Shown here: piece by piece, positions 35,774 to 45,133 of the stretch
Layout: each line of letters opens with the position of its first letter
Position numbering within the stretch: the first letter of the stretch is position 1
Source: Lachnospiraceae bacterium
GTDB lineage: Bacteria > Bacillota > Clostridia > Lachnospirales > Lachnospiraceae
Assembly (NCBI GenBank): GCA_910573755.1
Contig: CAJTBO010000001.1
Location: 1 to 64,000, forward strand
Direction: 5' to 3'
DNA length: 64,000 bases
Translations under genes and position numbers: made by a program
Notes under the pieces: model-generated
What the model saw: the letters and a program-made list of their open reading frames with translations, nothing else
What the model was told of the DNA's origin: nothing
The model's database searches: none

Positions 35774-37512
35774 ACATTCTCCTCTTTCAGTACTTTCCCA
35801 TCTCTGATTTCATAAGTTACATCGCAATTCTCAATCGTTGATAACCGATGCGCAATAATGATCAGAGTCTTCTTTCCTTTTAAATAATCAATAGCTTCCA
35901 TTACTGCTTTCTCCGTCTCTCCGTCTAACGCCGATGTAGCTTCATCCAGAATCAGTATTTCCGGGTCATTATAAAGAGCCCTCGCTATGCCGATTCTCTG
36001 GCGCTGCCCGCCGGATATGCGTACTCCGTTTTCACCTATTCTTGCATCCAGACCTTTCGGCAGACCTTCTATGAATTCCTTCAACTGAGCCTCTTCAAGC
36101 GCCTTCCAGATTTTCTTTTCATCCGGATTCTTCTCACCGAAAGCCACATTTTTACGGATCGTATCATCACTTAAATAAATATTCTGCGGAATATATCCCA
36201 CATGCCTGTACCATGTTCTTCCCAATTCCTCTATATCTATGCCATCATAGCACACTCTGCCTTTTACCGGTTTCAATATCCCCAATATAATATCTGCCGT
36301 TGTTGTTTTCCCGGCTCCTGAAGGTCCTTTCAGTGCGGTTGATCTGCCTCCCTTTATTGTAATCGATACATCATCCAGTATTTTTTCAGCATTACCCGGA
36401 TAATGGAATACAATATTTTCTAATACTATATCTCCCATCTCCGCCCTTATGTTTTTTTCTTCCTCCATTCTTTCTGTTATACTTTTTTTATTGAATTCTA
36501 TCTTATCATTCACAATAGCCTGATAAATTAAATCTATTGATGCCCTGTTATTAAAAATATAAGCCAGTTCCGCCGTGACCCGATTGGCGGAAGGTAATAT
36601 TCTATATGCAGCAAGAGCGAATACACCTACCTGGGTAAGCAGTTGAGTTATATCCGTACCCATACACAGTTTCAAAAAAACAATACCCAATACCCCGCAG
36701 ACAGTAATGGCTTCCAGGGCATATTTGGGTACCTGCTGAAAGAAAGATCCTCTTTTCATCATGCGTATCTGGATTTTCCTTCCATCCTCAAACTCCTCAA
36801 TAAAAAACTCTTCACACTCATTCACTTTGATTTCTTTAATCCCGCCAAAAATCTGATGAATACATTTCAGGCCCTCTGCCCCGTAATATTGTGCAAGTTT
36901 TCCATATTGATATAATCTTCTTTTAAAGACTTTAAAGTAGAGCAGCAAGAAGAACAGCAAAAGAAACAGAACCGCTAACGTAGTCACGACATCTGTTCTG
37001 AACATCAGTATCAGAAGCATCGTTGCTGTAAGAAGTTCCGCTGTCATTAAAAACACATTGTTTAAAACCTCAAAAACATTTCCGACATCAGTGAGTATCG
37101 TGCGCTGCATTTCAGCAGTATTTCTCTGAACATGAAACACATATGGCTGCCGCACATAATACGACATGATATCTGTTTCCATTTTAAGGCGGTTTCGCCA
37201 GATAATCTGATATTGAATATATGTCATAAACACCAGATACAGATTTTTTCCCATAAAAATGATGATCATTGCCCCTACAATAAAAAGGATCAGCTGATTT
37301 TCATTTTCAATCTTTAACAATTTGATGACAGGCTGTATATAAGTGTTACCCATAAGCTTTGCCGGTTCTGTTATCGCTCCGATGAAGGGAATCAACATGG
37401 AAATACCTAAAAGTTCAAATATTGAACCAATAAATTCTATAATAAACAATCCCGCAAACTGGCACTTTTGTTTTTTATCAAAAATAAACCACAATTTTTT
37501 AATATTTTTCAT
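35770..37512 (-). CDS. ABC transporter, fused permease-ATPase (MsbA/PglK-like flippase)
   Basis: The 580-residue half-transporter has six N-terminal helices (to about residue 310) and a C-terminal ATPase with Walker A GPSGAGKTTT, signature RISGGQRQRIGIARAL, Walker B ILILDEATSALD and the H-loop IIAHRLS. Such homodimers include MsbA and the glycan-lipid flippase PglK. In a glycan locus with no Wzx-like gene in sight, flipping of an undecaprenyl-PP-linked oligosaccharide is the likely job. It is distinct from the two-gene Wzm/Wzt system at 25-27 kb. A peptide or lipid export role cannot be ruled out from sequence. Confidence 0.9.
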   Translation of the reverse strand: MKNIKKLWFIFDKKQKCQFAGLFIIEFIGSIFELLGISMLIPFIGAITEPAKLMGNTYIQPVIKLLKIENENQLILFIVGAMIIIFMGKNLYLVFMTYIQYQIIWRNRLKMETDIMSYYVRQPYVFHVQRNTAEMQRTILTDVGNVFEVLNNVFLMTAELLTATMLLILMFRTDVVTTLAVLFLLLFFLLLYFKVFKRRLYQYGKLAQYYGAEGLKCIHQIFGGIKEIKVNECEEFFIEEFEDGRKIQIRMMKRGSFFQQVPKYALEAITVCGVLGIVFLKLCMGTDITQLLTQVGVFALAAYRILPSANRVTAELAYIFNNRASIDLIYQAIVNDKIEFNKKSITERMEEEKNIRAEMGDIVLENIVFHYPGNAEKILDDVSITIKGGRSTALKGPSGAGKTTTADIILGILKPVKGRVCYDGIDIEELGRTWYRHVGYIPQNIYLSDDTIRKNVAFGEKNPDEKKIWKALEEAQLKEFIEGLPKGLDARIGENGVRISGGQRQRIGIARALYNDPEILILDEATSALDGETEKAVMEAIDYLKGKKTLIIIAHRLSTIENCDVTYEIRDGKVLKEENV

Positions 37513-37571
37513 CTATAATTATTCCTTCTGACAGATAACTCCTGTACCTTAGAATCATTTTTATTTTCATT

Positions 37572-38567
37572 TTATCTTCCTGATGTTTTATCTTTCGAAA
37601 AACATCCGCTGATTTTCGCCACCGTCATTACTACCCTGGACCTATACATATCTCTGAGCCGTTTTAAGTCTCTCTCGCAAAACCACCCCCACCCATCATG
37701 TGCATTTGTGCGCCACAGCGCTTCTTCCGGATCTTTGTCCAGAATGTGATAGAGCCATCTTTTATAATAGTTAATATCCATCAGCTCCAAAAGATTGCTG
37801 TTTTCATTATATATGGATTGTTTTTGCATCTCCAAATACAGCTCATCGTTTTGATCGATTTCTTTAATCTTTTCTATGACCGCATCCCAGTCTTTATAAG
37901 CATGACAATTGATAAAAGCTTTCTCATTGAACTGCTCTGAAACAGACGGATCTCCCCAGTATATCGGAATTGTCCCCGCTGCCCATGCCTGTGTGATTTT
38001 CTCTGTCGTATATCCTTTATGTGTTGAATTTTCAAAAGCAAGTGAAAATTTATAATCTTCCTGAAATTTCAGTTTATCTTCCACCGGTTTCCCCCCCGGC
38101 AGATTATTATAACTTTTACCGCCGGAATCAACTTTTTTATATTCACAGAGCTTTTTAAAAAAGTCAATCCTTTTTTCGGAAGAATCCCGCACATTTGATA
38201 CTACCATATTGCAGAATTTCTTTTTGGAAAGAAAATACGCCTCTCCCCTAAGATGTTTTTTTAATGCCATCTCCAGAAAACGCCGCCAGCCTCCTGTCAC
38301 ATACAGGGGAAAATATAAGTACCTGTCCTCATACTGTATCTGATCAAACCCTGCAGCATAATCAAAAAGATTAAAATTCGGTCTCTGATTTTCGCCCATC
38401 AGAATAATTCGTACACAATTATAGTCTACACAGTCATTTTGACTTCCGCAGCCAAAAAAAACAAAATCCGGCGATTCACTCTCCACCAGTGTATACCGTT
38501 CTTCCAGTATTTTCTTTGTCCACTCAAAATTTTCTTTAAATTTGCACTTTATTACTTTTTTCGACAT
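37572..38567 (-). CDS. GT10 alpha-1,3/4-fucosyltransferase-like
   Basis: A 331-residue GT10 enzyme. The donor-binding signature is clear as YKFSLAFENSTHKGYTTEKITQAWAAGTIPIYWGDP, with the FEN, YTTEK and PIYWG elements that hold GDP-fucose. An N-terminal GT-B half has ESPDFVFFGCG. Bacterial members build Lewis-type structures (Helicobacter FucT) by adding fucose to GlcNAc. A G7 run at 38091-38097 encodes Gly-Gly in LPGGKP, in frame, just before the donor domain; Helicobacter fucosyltransferases are classic examples of homopolymer phase variation. The GT11 gene at 40207 is two genes upstream in transcription order. Confidence 0.9.
   Translation of the reverse strand: MSKKVIKCKFKENFEWTKKILEERYTLVESESPDFVFFGCGSQNDCVDYNCVRIILMGENQRPNFNLFDYAAGFDQIQYEDRYLYFPLYVTGGWRRFLEMALKKHLRGEAYFLSKKKFCNMVVSNVRDSSEKRIDFFKKLCEYKKVDSGGKSYNNLPGGKPVEDKLKFQEDYKFSLAFENSTHKGYTTEKITQAWAAGTIPIYWGDPSVSEQFNEKAFINCHAYKDWDAVIEKIKEIDQNDELYLEMQKQSIYNENSNLLELMDINYYKRWLYHILDKDPEEALWRTNAHDGWGWFCERDLKRLRDMYRSRVVMTVAKISGCFSKDKTSGR
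38091..38097 (-). repeat. G7 homopolymer in the GT10 fucosyltransferase gene (frame intact)
   Basis: Seven G encode Gly-Gly just before the donor-binding half. A slip would leave an inactive N-terminal fragment. Confidence 0.9.
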
Positions 38568-38597
38568 TTTCCACTTTGTTCTTTCCGCTTAATCCAC

Positions 38598-40154
38598 TTA
38601 TTTCCCTGCATTCGGATTATACCTGATCGTCTCCGCCGTATAACTCTTCCAGAGTCTCAGATTAATATGTTTTTTATACTTTTTGTAAATATATTTTATC
38701 TCGTCATACATCAGTTCTTTATCCTCCCGACATGTTTTAGTGAGCTGTGTGTCACTGGTTCCCAGATATACCAATGGTAATTCTGTGTACACAAATCGGG
38801 AATTTTCGCTCAGTATGCGCATATACAGTTCACAATCTACACGCCACACCAGCTTATCATCAAACAGCCACCCTTTATTCCTGAAAATAGTGACACTCGG
38901 CGCCCCTATCCAGTTATTCAAAAACAGATTGCGCCAATCCTTAGCCAGCAGCTCTGCCTGATCCCTCCTTATGTGCTCATAGGAACTTCTGCCCTGCCCA
39001 AATCCTACAGCCCCTGAAAATGCCAGATCAATATCCTGATGCATTTCCAGCAAAAACACAAGCTGTTCCAGACTGTCAGGGCGCGCAAACCAATCATCGT
39101 GATGCATGATCTTAACATATTTTCTTTCTGCCAGAGAAATTGCCCGGTTATTATTTCGTGTCGGACCAAGCGGCGATCTGTTTCTATAATATCTGATCTG
39201 CATATTTACCGCATACTCTGCAACCACCTGTTCCACTTCCTGTCCGGATGAATCGTCAGTAATAACCACCTCATAATCATGGTATGTCTGAATCTGTATA
39301 GAGCTTAGAAGCCGTCTCACATATTCCTCATTATTATAGGCAGGTATACATATGGATACGCCTTCCTTACCACCTCTCGTTTCTCTGTGCGCATCTGCTT
39401 TTTTCCATTTATTTCCACGCCTCTCAGGGATGACCTGCACAGGCAGTTCACCGTATGTCTGCAAAACATGATCTTTTATAATCTGAGAAAAAATAATTAT
39501 CAAATCACATTTTTTCAGAAATCTCTCCCACTGCCCCTGCCACTCATAAAGACTGCCCTGTTCCTCCTTATTCTCATAACATTTCTTATCTTCCAGGCAC
39601 TGCACACAATCATATCGCAATGTGCAATGCCCCACGGTCTTTATTCCCCAGGGCGTTATCGGACAAATACAATAGCAGTCATGAATGAAACAGATTAGTT
39701 GACATTCCCTTTTAACTTTCAGTTCCGTCAAAAGATCAAACATCCCGCATAAGTCATCATACCCAAATAACTCGTTTACATATATCTTCTTAATGCGCAG
39801 CCCGCGCAAAAAATTTTTCAGGTCCTGATACGAGGGAATTATGTATTCCGTCCGCTTTTGGTTCTGAATAAATTCGACAGTATATCCCGTTATACGATCA
39901 TAACCGCTGACCGCCACACTGTTCGGCTGCACATCTTCCTTATTTCCCAATTGCCCGCCAAGATAGCTGGCTGCCTCCCCATCCAATCTACAGTCAATTA
40001 TCAGGCTCCCCCAGTCAACATCCGCAAATGATCTTTTTTTTTCACCCTTCAGCAGTCTTTTATATGATAATTGTGCTTTTCTGCGTTTTTTCAGAGCCTG
40101 TACTGTCAGTCTGGTCTTCCAGTATATTTTATTTAATATTGCTCCCAAACGCAT
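38598..40154 (-). CDS. two-part glycosyltransferase: GT4-like N half and GT2 C half
   Basis: The 518-residue protein joins two pieces. Residues about 45-265 look like the N-terminal half of a GT4 enzyme (IIDCRLDGEAASYLGG, CFIHDCYCICPITPWG with Cys-rich CTLRYDCVQCLEDKKC, then LIIIFSQIIKDHVLQTYG), but the donor-binding C half is absent. From about residue 272 a GT2 domain follows: VSICIPAYNNEEYVRRLL, VVITDDSS and MHHDDW as the metal site, to IGAPSVTIFRNKGWLFDD. The GT4 part may thus be a relic or a binding module and the GT2 part the active enzyme. It follows the GT11 gene by 52 bases. Confidence 0.8.
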   Translation of the reverse strand: MRLGAILNKIYWKTRLTVQALKKRRKAQLSYKRLLKGEKKRSFADVDWGSLIIDCRLDGEAASYLGGQLGNKEDVQPNSVAVSGYDRITGYTVEFIQNQKRTEYIIPSYQDLKNFLRGLRIKKIYVNELFGYDDLCGMFDLLTELKVKRECQLICFIHDCYCICPITPWGIKTVGHCTLRYDCVQCLEDKKCYENKEEQGSLYEWQGQWERFLKKCDLIIIFSQIIKDHVLQTYGELPVQVIPERRGNKWKKADAHRETRGGKEGVSICIPAYNNEEYVRRLLSSIQIQTYHDYEVVITDDSSGQEVEQVVAEYAVNMQIRYYRNRSPLGPTRNNNRAISLAERKYVKIMHHDDWFARPDSLEQLVFLLEMHQDIDLAFSGAVGFGQGRSSYEHIRRDQAELLAKDWRNLFLNNWIGAPSVTIFRNKGWLFDDKLVWRVDCELYMRILSENSRFVYTELPLVYLGTSDTQLTKTCREDKELMYDEIKYIYKKYKKHINLRLWKSYTAETIRYNPNAGK

Positions 40155-40206
40155 TTCTTCTGATCCTTTCCCTGTAAACTTCTTAAAGATTTCACAATAT
40201 ACTTCG

Positions 40207-41166
40207 CTAAATATTTAATTTGATCCATCCCTCTCCGAATTTGTCAGTATTCTCTTTCTGTTTTGTATATTTCGACGGATAGATAATGATCCTGTCACTG
40301 TTTTTATTAAAATAGCCGGCCCAGTTGCTGAAGGAAGAATTAGCCAAAATATTATATTTGCATAAACTCATCAGCTTCATATCACACCAGCTTTTTTCAC
40401 CCATATTGTGGCGTACAATGTATTTATTTCTGAGAAAAGAAAACTCTCGCTCCGCGTACTGCACATCATCAGTAAATATATAATACATTAAACTGCTCTT
40501 ACGCTCCTCAAGATAGCGGATTGCACTTTCGTAATATTTCAATGTCAATACATCATAGCAACTGTTCACATAGTCTCCGCGTCGTATATGAATACTGACA
40601 GCCTGTGTATTCTTTATCATTTTTTCCAGTTCGATATTGCGTTGTTCTTTAAACTCCGGAAACTGCAGTTCCTCCAATAACACTGGCACCGCTTCTCTGA
40701 AAAATAATTCATTCTGCCAATATCCATCTATATACCAATTTTTCCTGATATCCATATTTTCAATCTGCCCGGCTAATTTATCAACAGAAAGGCTTTCAAA
40801 CTCCCCCGTTTCTTTTTGTATCTCTTCTTTTATTTCATTCCTTATACCGCACCCTGTAAAAATCCGTCTGCTTCTTGCGTTGAGCCAGGCGGCCGGCTTT
40901 ATCAGCCTTTCCGGGAATTTTCCCATCGCCTCAAACGGTATTTCACATCTTACTTTCAGCAGTTCCTTATTTTCGGCTCTCTGAACGCCTTTCTTTGAAA
41001 TTCCAAATAATTTTTCCAGTTCATACCCATTATGGATATGCATTCGTTTATAAAATGACAGATCCATTTTAATTCTCACATCCGGATACCTGAGTTGTAT
41101 TTTTCTTAACAATGCATATTGATAAATCTGATTCCCGAGGCCGCCGGAAAACCGAACAATAATCAT
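40207..41166 (-). CDS. GT11 alpha-1,2-fucosyltransferase-like
   Basis: The 319-residue protein shows all main GT11 features: the N-terminal IIVRFSGGLGNQIYQYALLR, the HIRRGDY donor motif near residue 195, the IFTDDVQYAE strand and the C-terminal NSSFSNWAGYFN. GT11 enzymes add alpha-1,2-fucose to galactose, as in H-antigen and O-antigens such as E. coli O86 and O128. Together with GT10 nearby it suggests a fucosylated surface glycan resembling host blood-group structures. Genes for GDP-fucose synthesis (gmd, fcl) are not in the window and must lie elsewhere. Confidence 0.93.
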   Translation of the reverse strand: MIIVRFSGGLGNQIYQYALLRKIQLRYPDVRIKMDLSFYKRMHIHNGYELEKLFGISKKGVQRAENKELLKVRCEIPFEAMGKFPERLIKPAAWLNARSRRIFTGCGIRNEIKEEIQKETGEFESLSVDKLAGQIENMDIRKNWYIDGYWQNELFFREAVPVLLEELQFPEFKEQRNIELEKMIKNTQAVSIHIRRGDYVNSCYDVLTLKYYESAIRYLEERKSSLMYYIFTDDVQYAEREFSFLRNKYIVRHNMGEKSWCDMKLMSLCKYNILANSSFSNWAGYFNKNSDRIIIYPSKYTKQKENTDKFGEGWIKLNI

Positions 41167-41179
41167 AACTCTTATTCCC

Positions 41180-41941
41180 TTAAATTATCTTTAACACAGA
41201 AAGGAGTTCAGGGAAGTATCTTTCCCATTTATGCACTGCCATAGGCAGATTTCCTTCCAGAATCTCCTCTTTCATATCCGTCTCCAGTGAAAATTCTTTC
41301 GCCGTTTCCACCAGCGGAATCCGCAATCTGAACTTTCTTTTTTGCCCGTAAAAACTAATAAAAATATCTTCAGCTTTTTCCCAATTCACCTTTTCCTTTT
41401 CATATGCTCTGAAAAACGCCTCCATCCGCTTTACCCTGCGAAGGCTGACTCCTCCATTCCCTACTCTGCAAATTGTTTCGCCGGTAAAATATCTCAAAAA
41501 TCTAATATAATTTGCCCCGCGTATAACTCTCTTATAATATCGATATCCCCCGTCGCGCCAGGGTGCTCCGATATAGTCAAAGCCCATCTGTAAAAACCGC
41601 TTTAATTCCTCTTCTCCCTTTATCAGCCATCCGTCAAGCTGCAGTATAAACATATATTCATAATCTGAAAACCTGTTATAAAACTCCGGTGTCATGAGCA
41701 GCCTGTTATAGTCGTTGAGACTGTCAGCGCTCCAGGTATCAAATTTTATAATCGAGATTCCTTCCCATCTTTTCGCATAATATGAATCATCTATATCAAC
41801 GGGCGCTATAAAGACAATACGGAATCCGGGCAGCTTTTCTCTGTAGTTTTCCAAACATTTATACTCTGTTTCTGTCAGTTCTTTTTTATAAACAGGTATA
41901 ACAATGATACACTTCTTTTCATACATTTCACATGTACTCAT
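41180..41941 (-). CDS. DUF5672 putative glycosyltransferase
   Basis: The start at 41941 gives a 4-base ATGA overlap with the preceding GT2 gene and 253 residues. The protein fits DUF5672: KKCIIVIPVYKKELTETEYKCLENY, YMFILQLDGWLI, DYIGAPWRDG and CRVGNGGVSLRRVKRM. The GAPW and GNGGxSLR elements look like the donor and acceptor pockets of GT-A enzymes, and the domain is found in glycan loci, so glycosyltransferase activity is likely. The sugar is unknown. Confidence 0.85.
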   Translation of the reverse strand: MSTCEMYEKKCIIVIPVYKKELTETEYKCLENYREKLPGFRIVFIAPVDIDDSYYAKRWEGISIIKFDTWSADSLNDYNRLLMTPEFYNRFSDYEYMFILQLDGWLIKGEEELKRFLQMGFDYIGAPWRDGGYRYYKRVIRGANYIRFLRYFTGETICRVGNGGVSLRRVKRMEAFFRAYEKEKVNWEKAEDIFISFYGQKRKFRLRIPLVETAKEFSLETDMKEEILEGNLPMAVHKWERYFPELLSVLKII

Positions 41942-42873
41942 TCTTTCATCAACAGTTGCCATAATTCAGGAAACATAAAACAAAGCAATAATAATATCCT
42001 TGTCTTTAAAGATATAATATCATCTTCCCTGATCACCCGATAACATATCCTTTGATACTCTTTCTTTATTTTTGATTTTATCTCTTTATCTTTTATTTCT
42101 CTTTTTGTTTTATTATAATTTTCCAATAATGCGATTGCATAATTCCGATACCCTTTTTTCACTAATTCATTTTCTTCTTTTTCTTCAAAAAATTCTATCT
42201 GTTCCTTTAAGAATTGTAAAACAACCAGTCTTTCTTTATAAAATCTTTCTTTGCGGGTTATACTCCCCGGTCTTTGTCTCACAAAATATAAAACTTTATT
42301 AGTAAATGCAACATTTTTTGCCTCGTAAACCAGTTTATATGTTACCGCCATATCTTCATGAATCATCCCTGCCGGATAGCGTTCTTTCTCAAATAGTATC
42401 CTTTTATATATCTTCCCCCACGCTGTTGTCTGATAATATGATGACAGTAAAAATTCGCTGCTACTTATTTTTTTTTCAGCAACAGCATACTCCCTTATAT
42501 TTCCCTGAATATCTCCTCTCCCGCACTGCGCTATTGATACTTCGTATTTTTGTGTCAGCTCATATAAGCATGCGACATAATCCAAACCGACAACATCATC
42601 ACTGTCTATAAAAACGATCCAATCGCCACCGCTTATTTCAATCCCCTTATTCCTTGCCGCAGAAAGCCCTTTATTCTCCTGATGAATAACCAGTATCCGC
42701 TCATCCCTGGCCTTCCATTTATCGCATTTTTCTCCTGACATATCTGTGGAACCGTCATCTATCAGTATGATTTCTATATTTTTATATGTTTGGAATATAA
42801 TACTCTTTATACAGTCATCCAAGTATTGTTCTGTGTTATATACCGGTACAATTATACTGACAAGCTGCTTCAT
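41938..42873 (-). CDS. GT2 glycosyltransferase
   Basis: A 311-residue GT2 enzyme: VSIIVPVYNTEQYLDDCIKSI, IILIDDGSTDMSGEKCD, NKGLSAARNKGIE and the metal site VFIDSDDVV near residue 93. The C-terminal 100 residues are helical and charged with a short hydrophobic end, as in EpsH/WfgS-like enzymes that sit on the inner membrane face. It overlaps the DUF5672 gene by 4 bases. It adds one sugar to the lipid-linked unit; the sugar is unknown. Confidence 0.9.
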   Translation of the reverse strand: MKQLVSIIVPVYNTEQYLDDCIKSIIFQTYKNIEIILIDDGSTDMSGEKCDKWKARDERILVIHQENKGLSAARNKGIEISGGDWIVFIDSDDVVGLDYVACLYELTQKYEVSIAQCGRGDIQGNIREYAVAEKKISSSEFLLSSYYQTTAWGKIYKRILFEKERYPAGMIHEDMAVTYKLVYEAKNVAFTNKVLYFVRQRPGSITRKERFYKERLVVLQFLKEQIEFFEEKEENELVKKGYRNYAIALLENYNKTKREIKDKEIKSKIKKEYQRICYRVIREDDIISLKTRILLLLCFMFPELWQLLMKE

Positions 42874-42888
42874 TTTTCTCCGATCACA

Positions 42889-43785
42889 TTACCAGTGCAT
42901 TCCTGACACTCTTTTTACATAATTCTTTATCATTTTTACTGCGCTATTTCCCGATGTCCGCTTCGTCATATCTTTACAATCCGAAAAATCTAAAAGCATA
43001 TACGGTTTCCTGTCTATTCCTCCAATTTTTATAGTTTGCCCATTTCCGCAATGCGTTCCTGAACCATCAAACCCATTATTTACTACTTTGGAAAAATAAG
43101 GGTAAATAGTCCATAGCCCGTTCTTAAAAAAAAAGTAATCCCAACGTACCGCCCAGGAATCAATTTTACCTTCCATCTGTTGATCCAGCATATTTGATAT
43201 TCCTTCCTGTTGGGCATTAAATTTTGCTCTGCTTTTATGATTTGACTTAAATATATTATAATCAGTCACTTCCCAGTCAACCCGATCCCATCTGTTTTTC
43301 CAGGTTGCCCACCCCCATGAATTTCCCGTCCTGCTTTTATATACTTTATTTTCATCTTCTTTTTTACATTTCAATGTATGTGAAAAGCCGCTTATTGCGC
43401 CAACTCTATTATCAGACTCGTAGTATTCCAAACACGACTGCATATATTCAAGTAAATCATCCGCAACACATAAATCATCCTCCAAAACAATAACTGTCCC
43501 ACATTGGTTTATTATTTTCGTCACGCCATCAATTATTGAATTTGCCAATCCCTTATTCTTCTCCTGTTCAAATACCGTAACCGATTTGAACGCAGACGTT
43601 TTTGAAATCTCCCGTAAGTATTCTCTGACAGCATTTACTTTACTTTCTGCATCTGCATTCTTAGCGCCATCCGAAAACACATATAAATCATGTGTTTCTA
43701 TACCTTTACATCTGCCTAAACTATCAAACAACTCTTTGGTATGCTCTGGTCTGTTATACGTAAATACAAGAACAGGTGCTTTCAT
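42889..43785 (-). CDS. GT2-superfamily glycosyltransferase (glycan-modifying type)
   Basis: The 298-residue product starts with APVLVFTYNRPEHTKELFDSL and carries VIVLEDDLCVADDLLEYM, an EDD metal-binding motif, then NSWGWATWKNRWDRVDW, which is typical of a group of GT-A enzymes often annotated as sugar transferase or GNT-I-like. The WGWATW element is characteristic and probably lies at the acceptor side. It sits among GT2 and GT4 genes of the same operon. The donor and linkage are not predictable. Confidence 0.83.
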   Translation of the reverse strand: MKAPVLVFTYNRPEHTKELFDSLGRCKGIETHDLYVFSDGAKNADAESKVNAVREYLREISKTSAFKSVTVFEQEKNKGLANSIIDGVTKIINQCGTVIVLEDDLCVADDLLEYMQSCLEYYESDNRVGAISGFSHTLKCKKEDENKVYKSRTGNSWGWATWKNRWDRVDWEVTDYNIFKSNHKSRAKFNAQQEGISNMLDQQMEGKIDSWAVRWDYFFFKNGLWTIYPYFSKVVNNGFDGSGTHCGNGQTIKIGGIDRKPYMLLDFSDCKDMTKRTSGNSAVKMIKNYVKRVSGMHW

Positions 43786-43853
43786 AATCCTTCTATCGTC
43801 CCTTTCGCTTCATCCATACTCCCCACAACCAGAATAATGAATAAATATGAATT

Positions 43854-45068
43854 TTACAGCAATGCACTCTCATATATTTTACTCATCTTTTCGACATACA
43901 CCTCCGGCGAATACCTCTCCAGAGCGTATTCTCTTGCCTTTTCTACAATATCAGCATCTTTCTTTCCTGTCTCCATTACCAGCCGCACTAACTCAGCCAC
44001 ATTTTCAGGTTCCACAAATCTTCCCAACGGTTCTCCCGCCACATAAGGGATCCCTGTAATCCGGAAACCGACTACAGGTGTACCACACGCCAGTGAATCC
44101 AGACAAACATTAGGCATAGTATCCGCCATGCTTGTACAGATAAACAGGTCCGCCAGCGAATAGTACTCTGCCAGTTCATTCTGATCGGACACAAAAGAAA
44201 CAGGTATAAAATTATCCGGCAATCCGTCAGTATTATTCCCCGAAAAACCTACATTTATAAAAATATATTTTTTATCTGTGACTCTTTCTGCAAGTTCTAT
44301 AAAATACTTGACGCCCTTTCTTTCATCATGCGAAGGCGCCACATCCAATATAACGATTTGTTCTTCACTGATTCCAAGCTTATTCCTTAATTCTTTCGTC
44401 TCTCTGGGATAAAAGCAACTATCTGTGTCAATAAATTCGTCTACTACTTCTACCTGTTTATCCTGCAATAAACTTGACCCAAGAGCTCTCCTTTTTACCC
44501 ACTCGGGTCCCACAAAAATCAGTTTGTCAAACCCCTTATATATATTTTTTTTGAGACGATTCATCTGTTTTCCGGTTCTTCGATACAGGCTTCTCGGATA
44601 TTGACTTAATTCTTTTCGACATCCCCTGCAGCTCATCCGGAATCTGTCACATGTGAATGCATAACAGCAGCTTCCAAGATATGGATATTCATCCAACATG
44701 GAATACACTGTCGGAATATTTCTTTTTTTCAAATAGTCAAGCAACTCAAAACTATTTAAATAGAATCCATGCAGATTATATAATTGCACAATATCCGGCC
44801 TAAAGTCCTCTAAAATTGTAATCAGTCTTTTCGTTGCTTTACGAGAATATCTGCCCTCATATCCGGTAATATAACTGATTCGGTTGTGGAAAACTATTTC
44901 TCTCTGATTGGTTATTCGAATCAATCCAGGTTCATCCGGATACTCTTCATTGTTTCCATATGCCAAAATACAATCATTTCCTGCCTCTGCAAGTCTTCTA
45001 TATAAGCCATATGCTATCTTCCCTGTACTTGATGTTTTGCAGGATGAATTAATTATCACAATTTTCAC
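43854..45068 (-). CDS. GT4 glycosyltransferase
   Basis: The likely start is the GTG at 45068 (GGGAG five bases before it), giving 404 residues; an ATG at 45080 is four codons upstream. The GT-B protein begins KIVIINSSCKTSSTGKIAYGLYRRL. Its N half has FRPDIVQLYNLHG and the cysteine-rich YLGSCCYAFTCDRFRMSCRGCRKE. The donor half has LADLFICTSMADTMPNVCLDSLACGTPVVGF, the E-x7-E-like region. The cysteine-rich loop is seen in WcaC-like enzymes. An unusual 65-base spacer with two hairpins separates it from the preceding gene. Confidence 0.88.
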   Translation of the reverse strand: MKIVIINSSCKTSSTGKIAYGLYRRLAEAGNDCILAYGNNEEYPDEPGLIRITNQREIVFHNRISYITGYEGRYSRKATKRLITILEDFRPDIVQLYNLHGFYLNSFELLDYLKKRNIPTVYSMLDEYPYLGSCCYAFTCDRFRMSCRGCRKELSQYPRSLYRRTGKQMNRLKKNIYKGFDKLIFVGPEWVKRRALGSSLLQDKQVEVVDEFIDTDSCFYPRETKELRNKLGISEEQIVILDVAPSHDERKGVKYFIELAERVTDKKYIFINVGFSGNNTDGLPDNFIPVSFVSDQNELAEYYSLADLFICTSMADTMPNVCLDSLACGTPVVGFRITGIPYVAGEPLGRFVEPENVAELVRLVMETGKKDADIVEKAREYALERYSPEVYVEKMSKIYESALL

Positions 45069-45082
45069 GCTAACTCCCATTC

Positions 45083-45132
45083 GCCCGCCCCAGCGGGCAC
45101 TCAAATCAGGATCGTGAAATTTTTAATTTCAC
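45083..45132. repeat. two hairpins in a short intergenic insert, bounded by a 10-base direct repeat
   Basis: GCCCGC-4-GCGGGC (45083-45098) and GTGAAATT-3-AATTTCAC (45114-45132) are perfect inverted repeats. TTTCACGCTA occurs at 45063-45072 and 45127-45136 on either side. In an operon whose other gaps are mostly tiny, this looks like a small insert or a local duplication with RNA hairpins that could tune translation of the downstream gene. Confidence 0.6.
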
Positions 45133-45133
45133 G

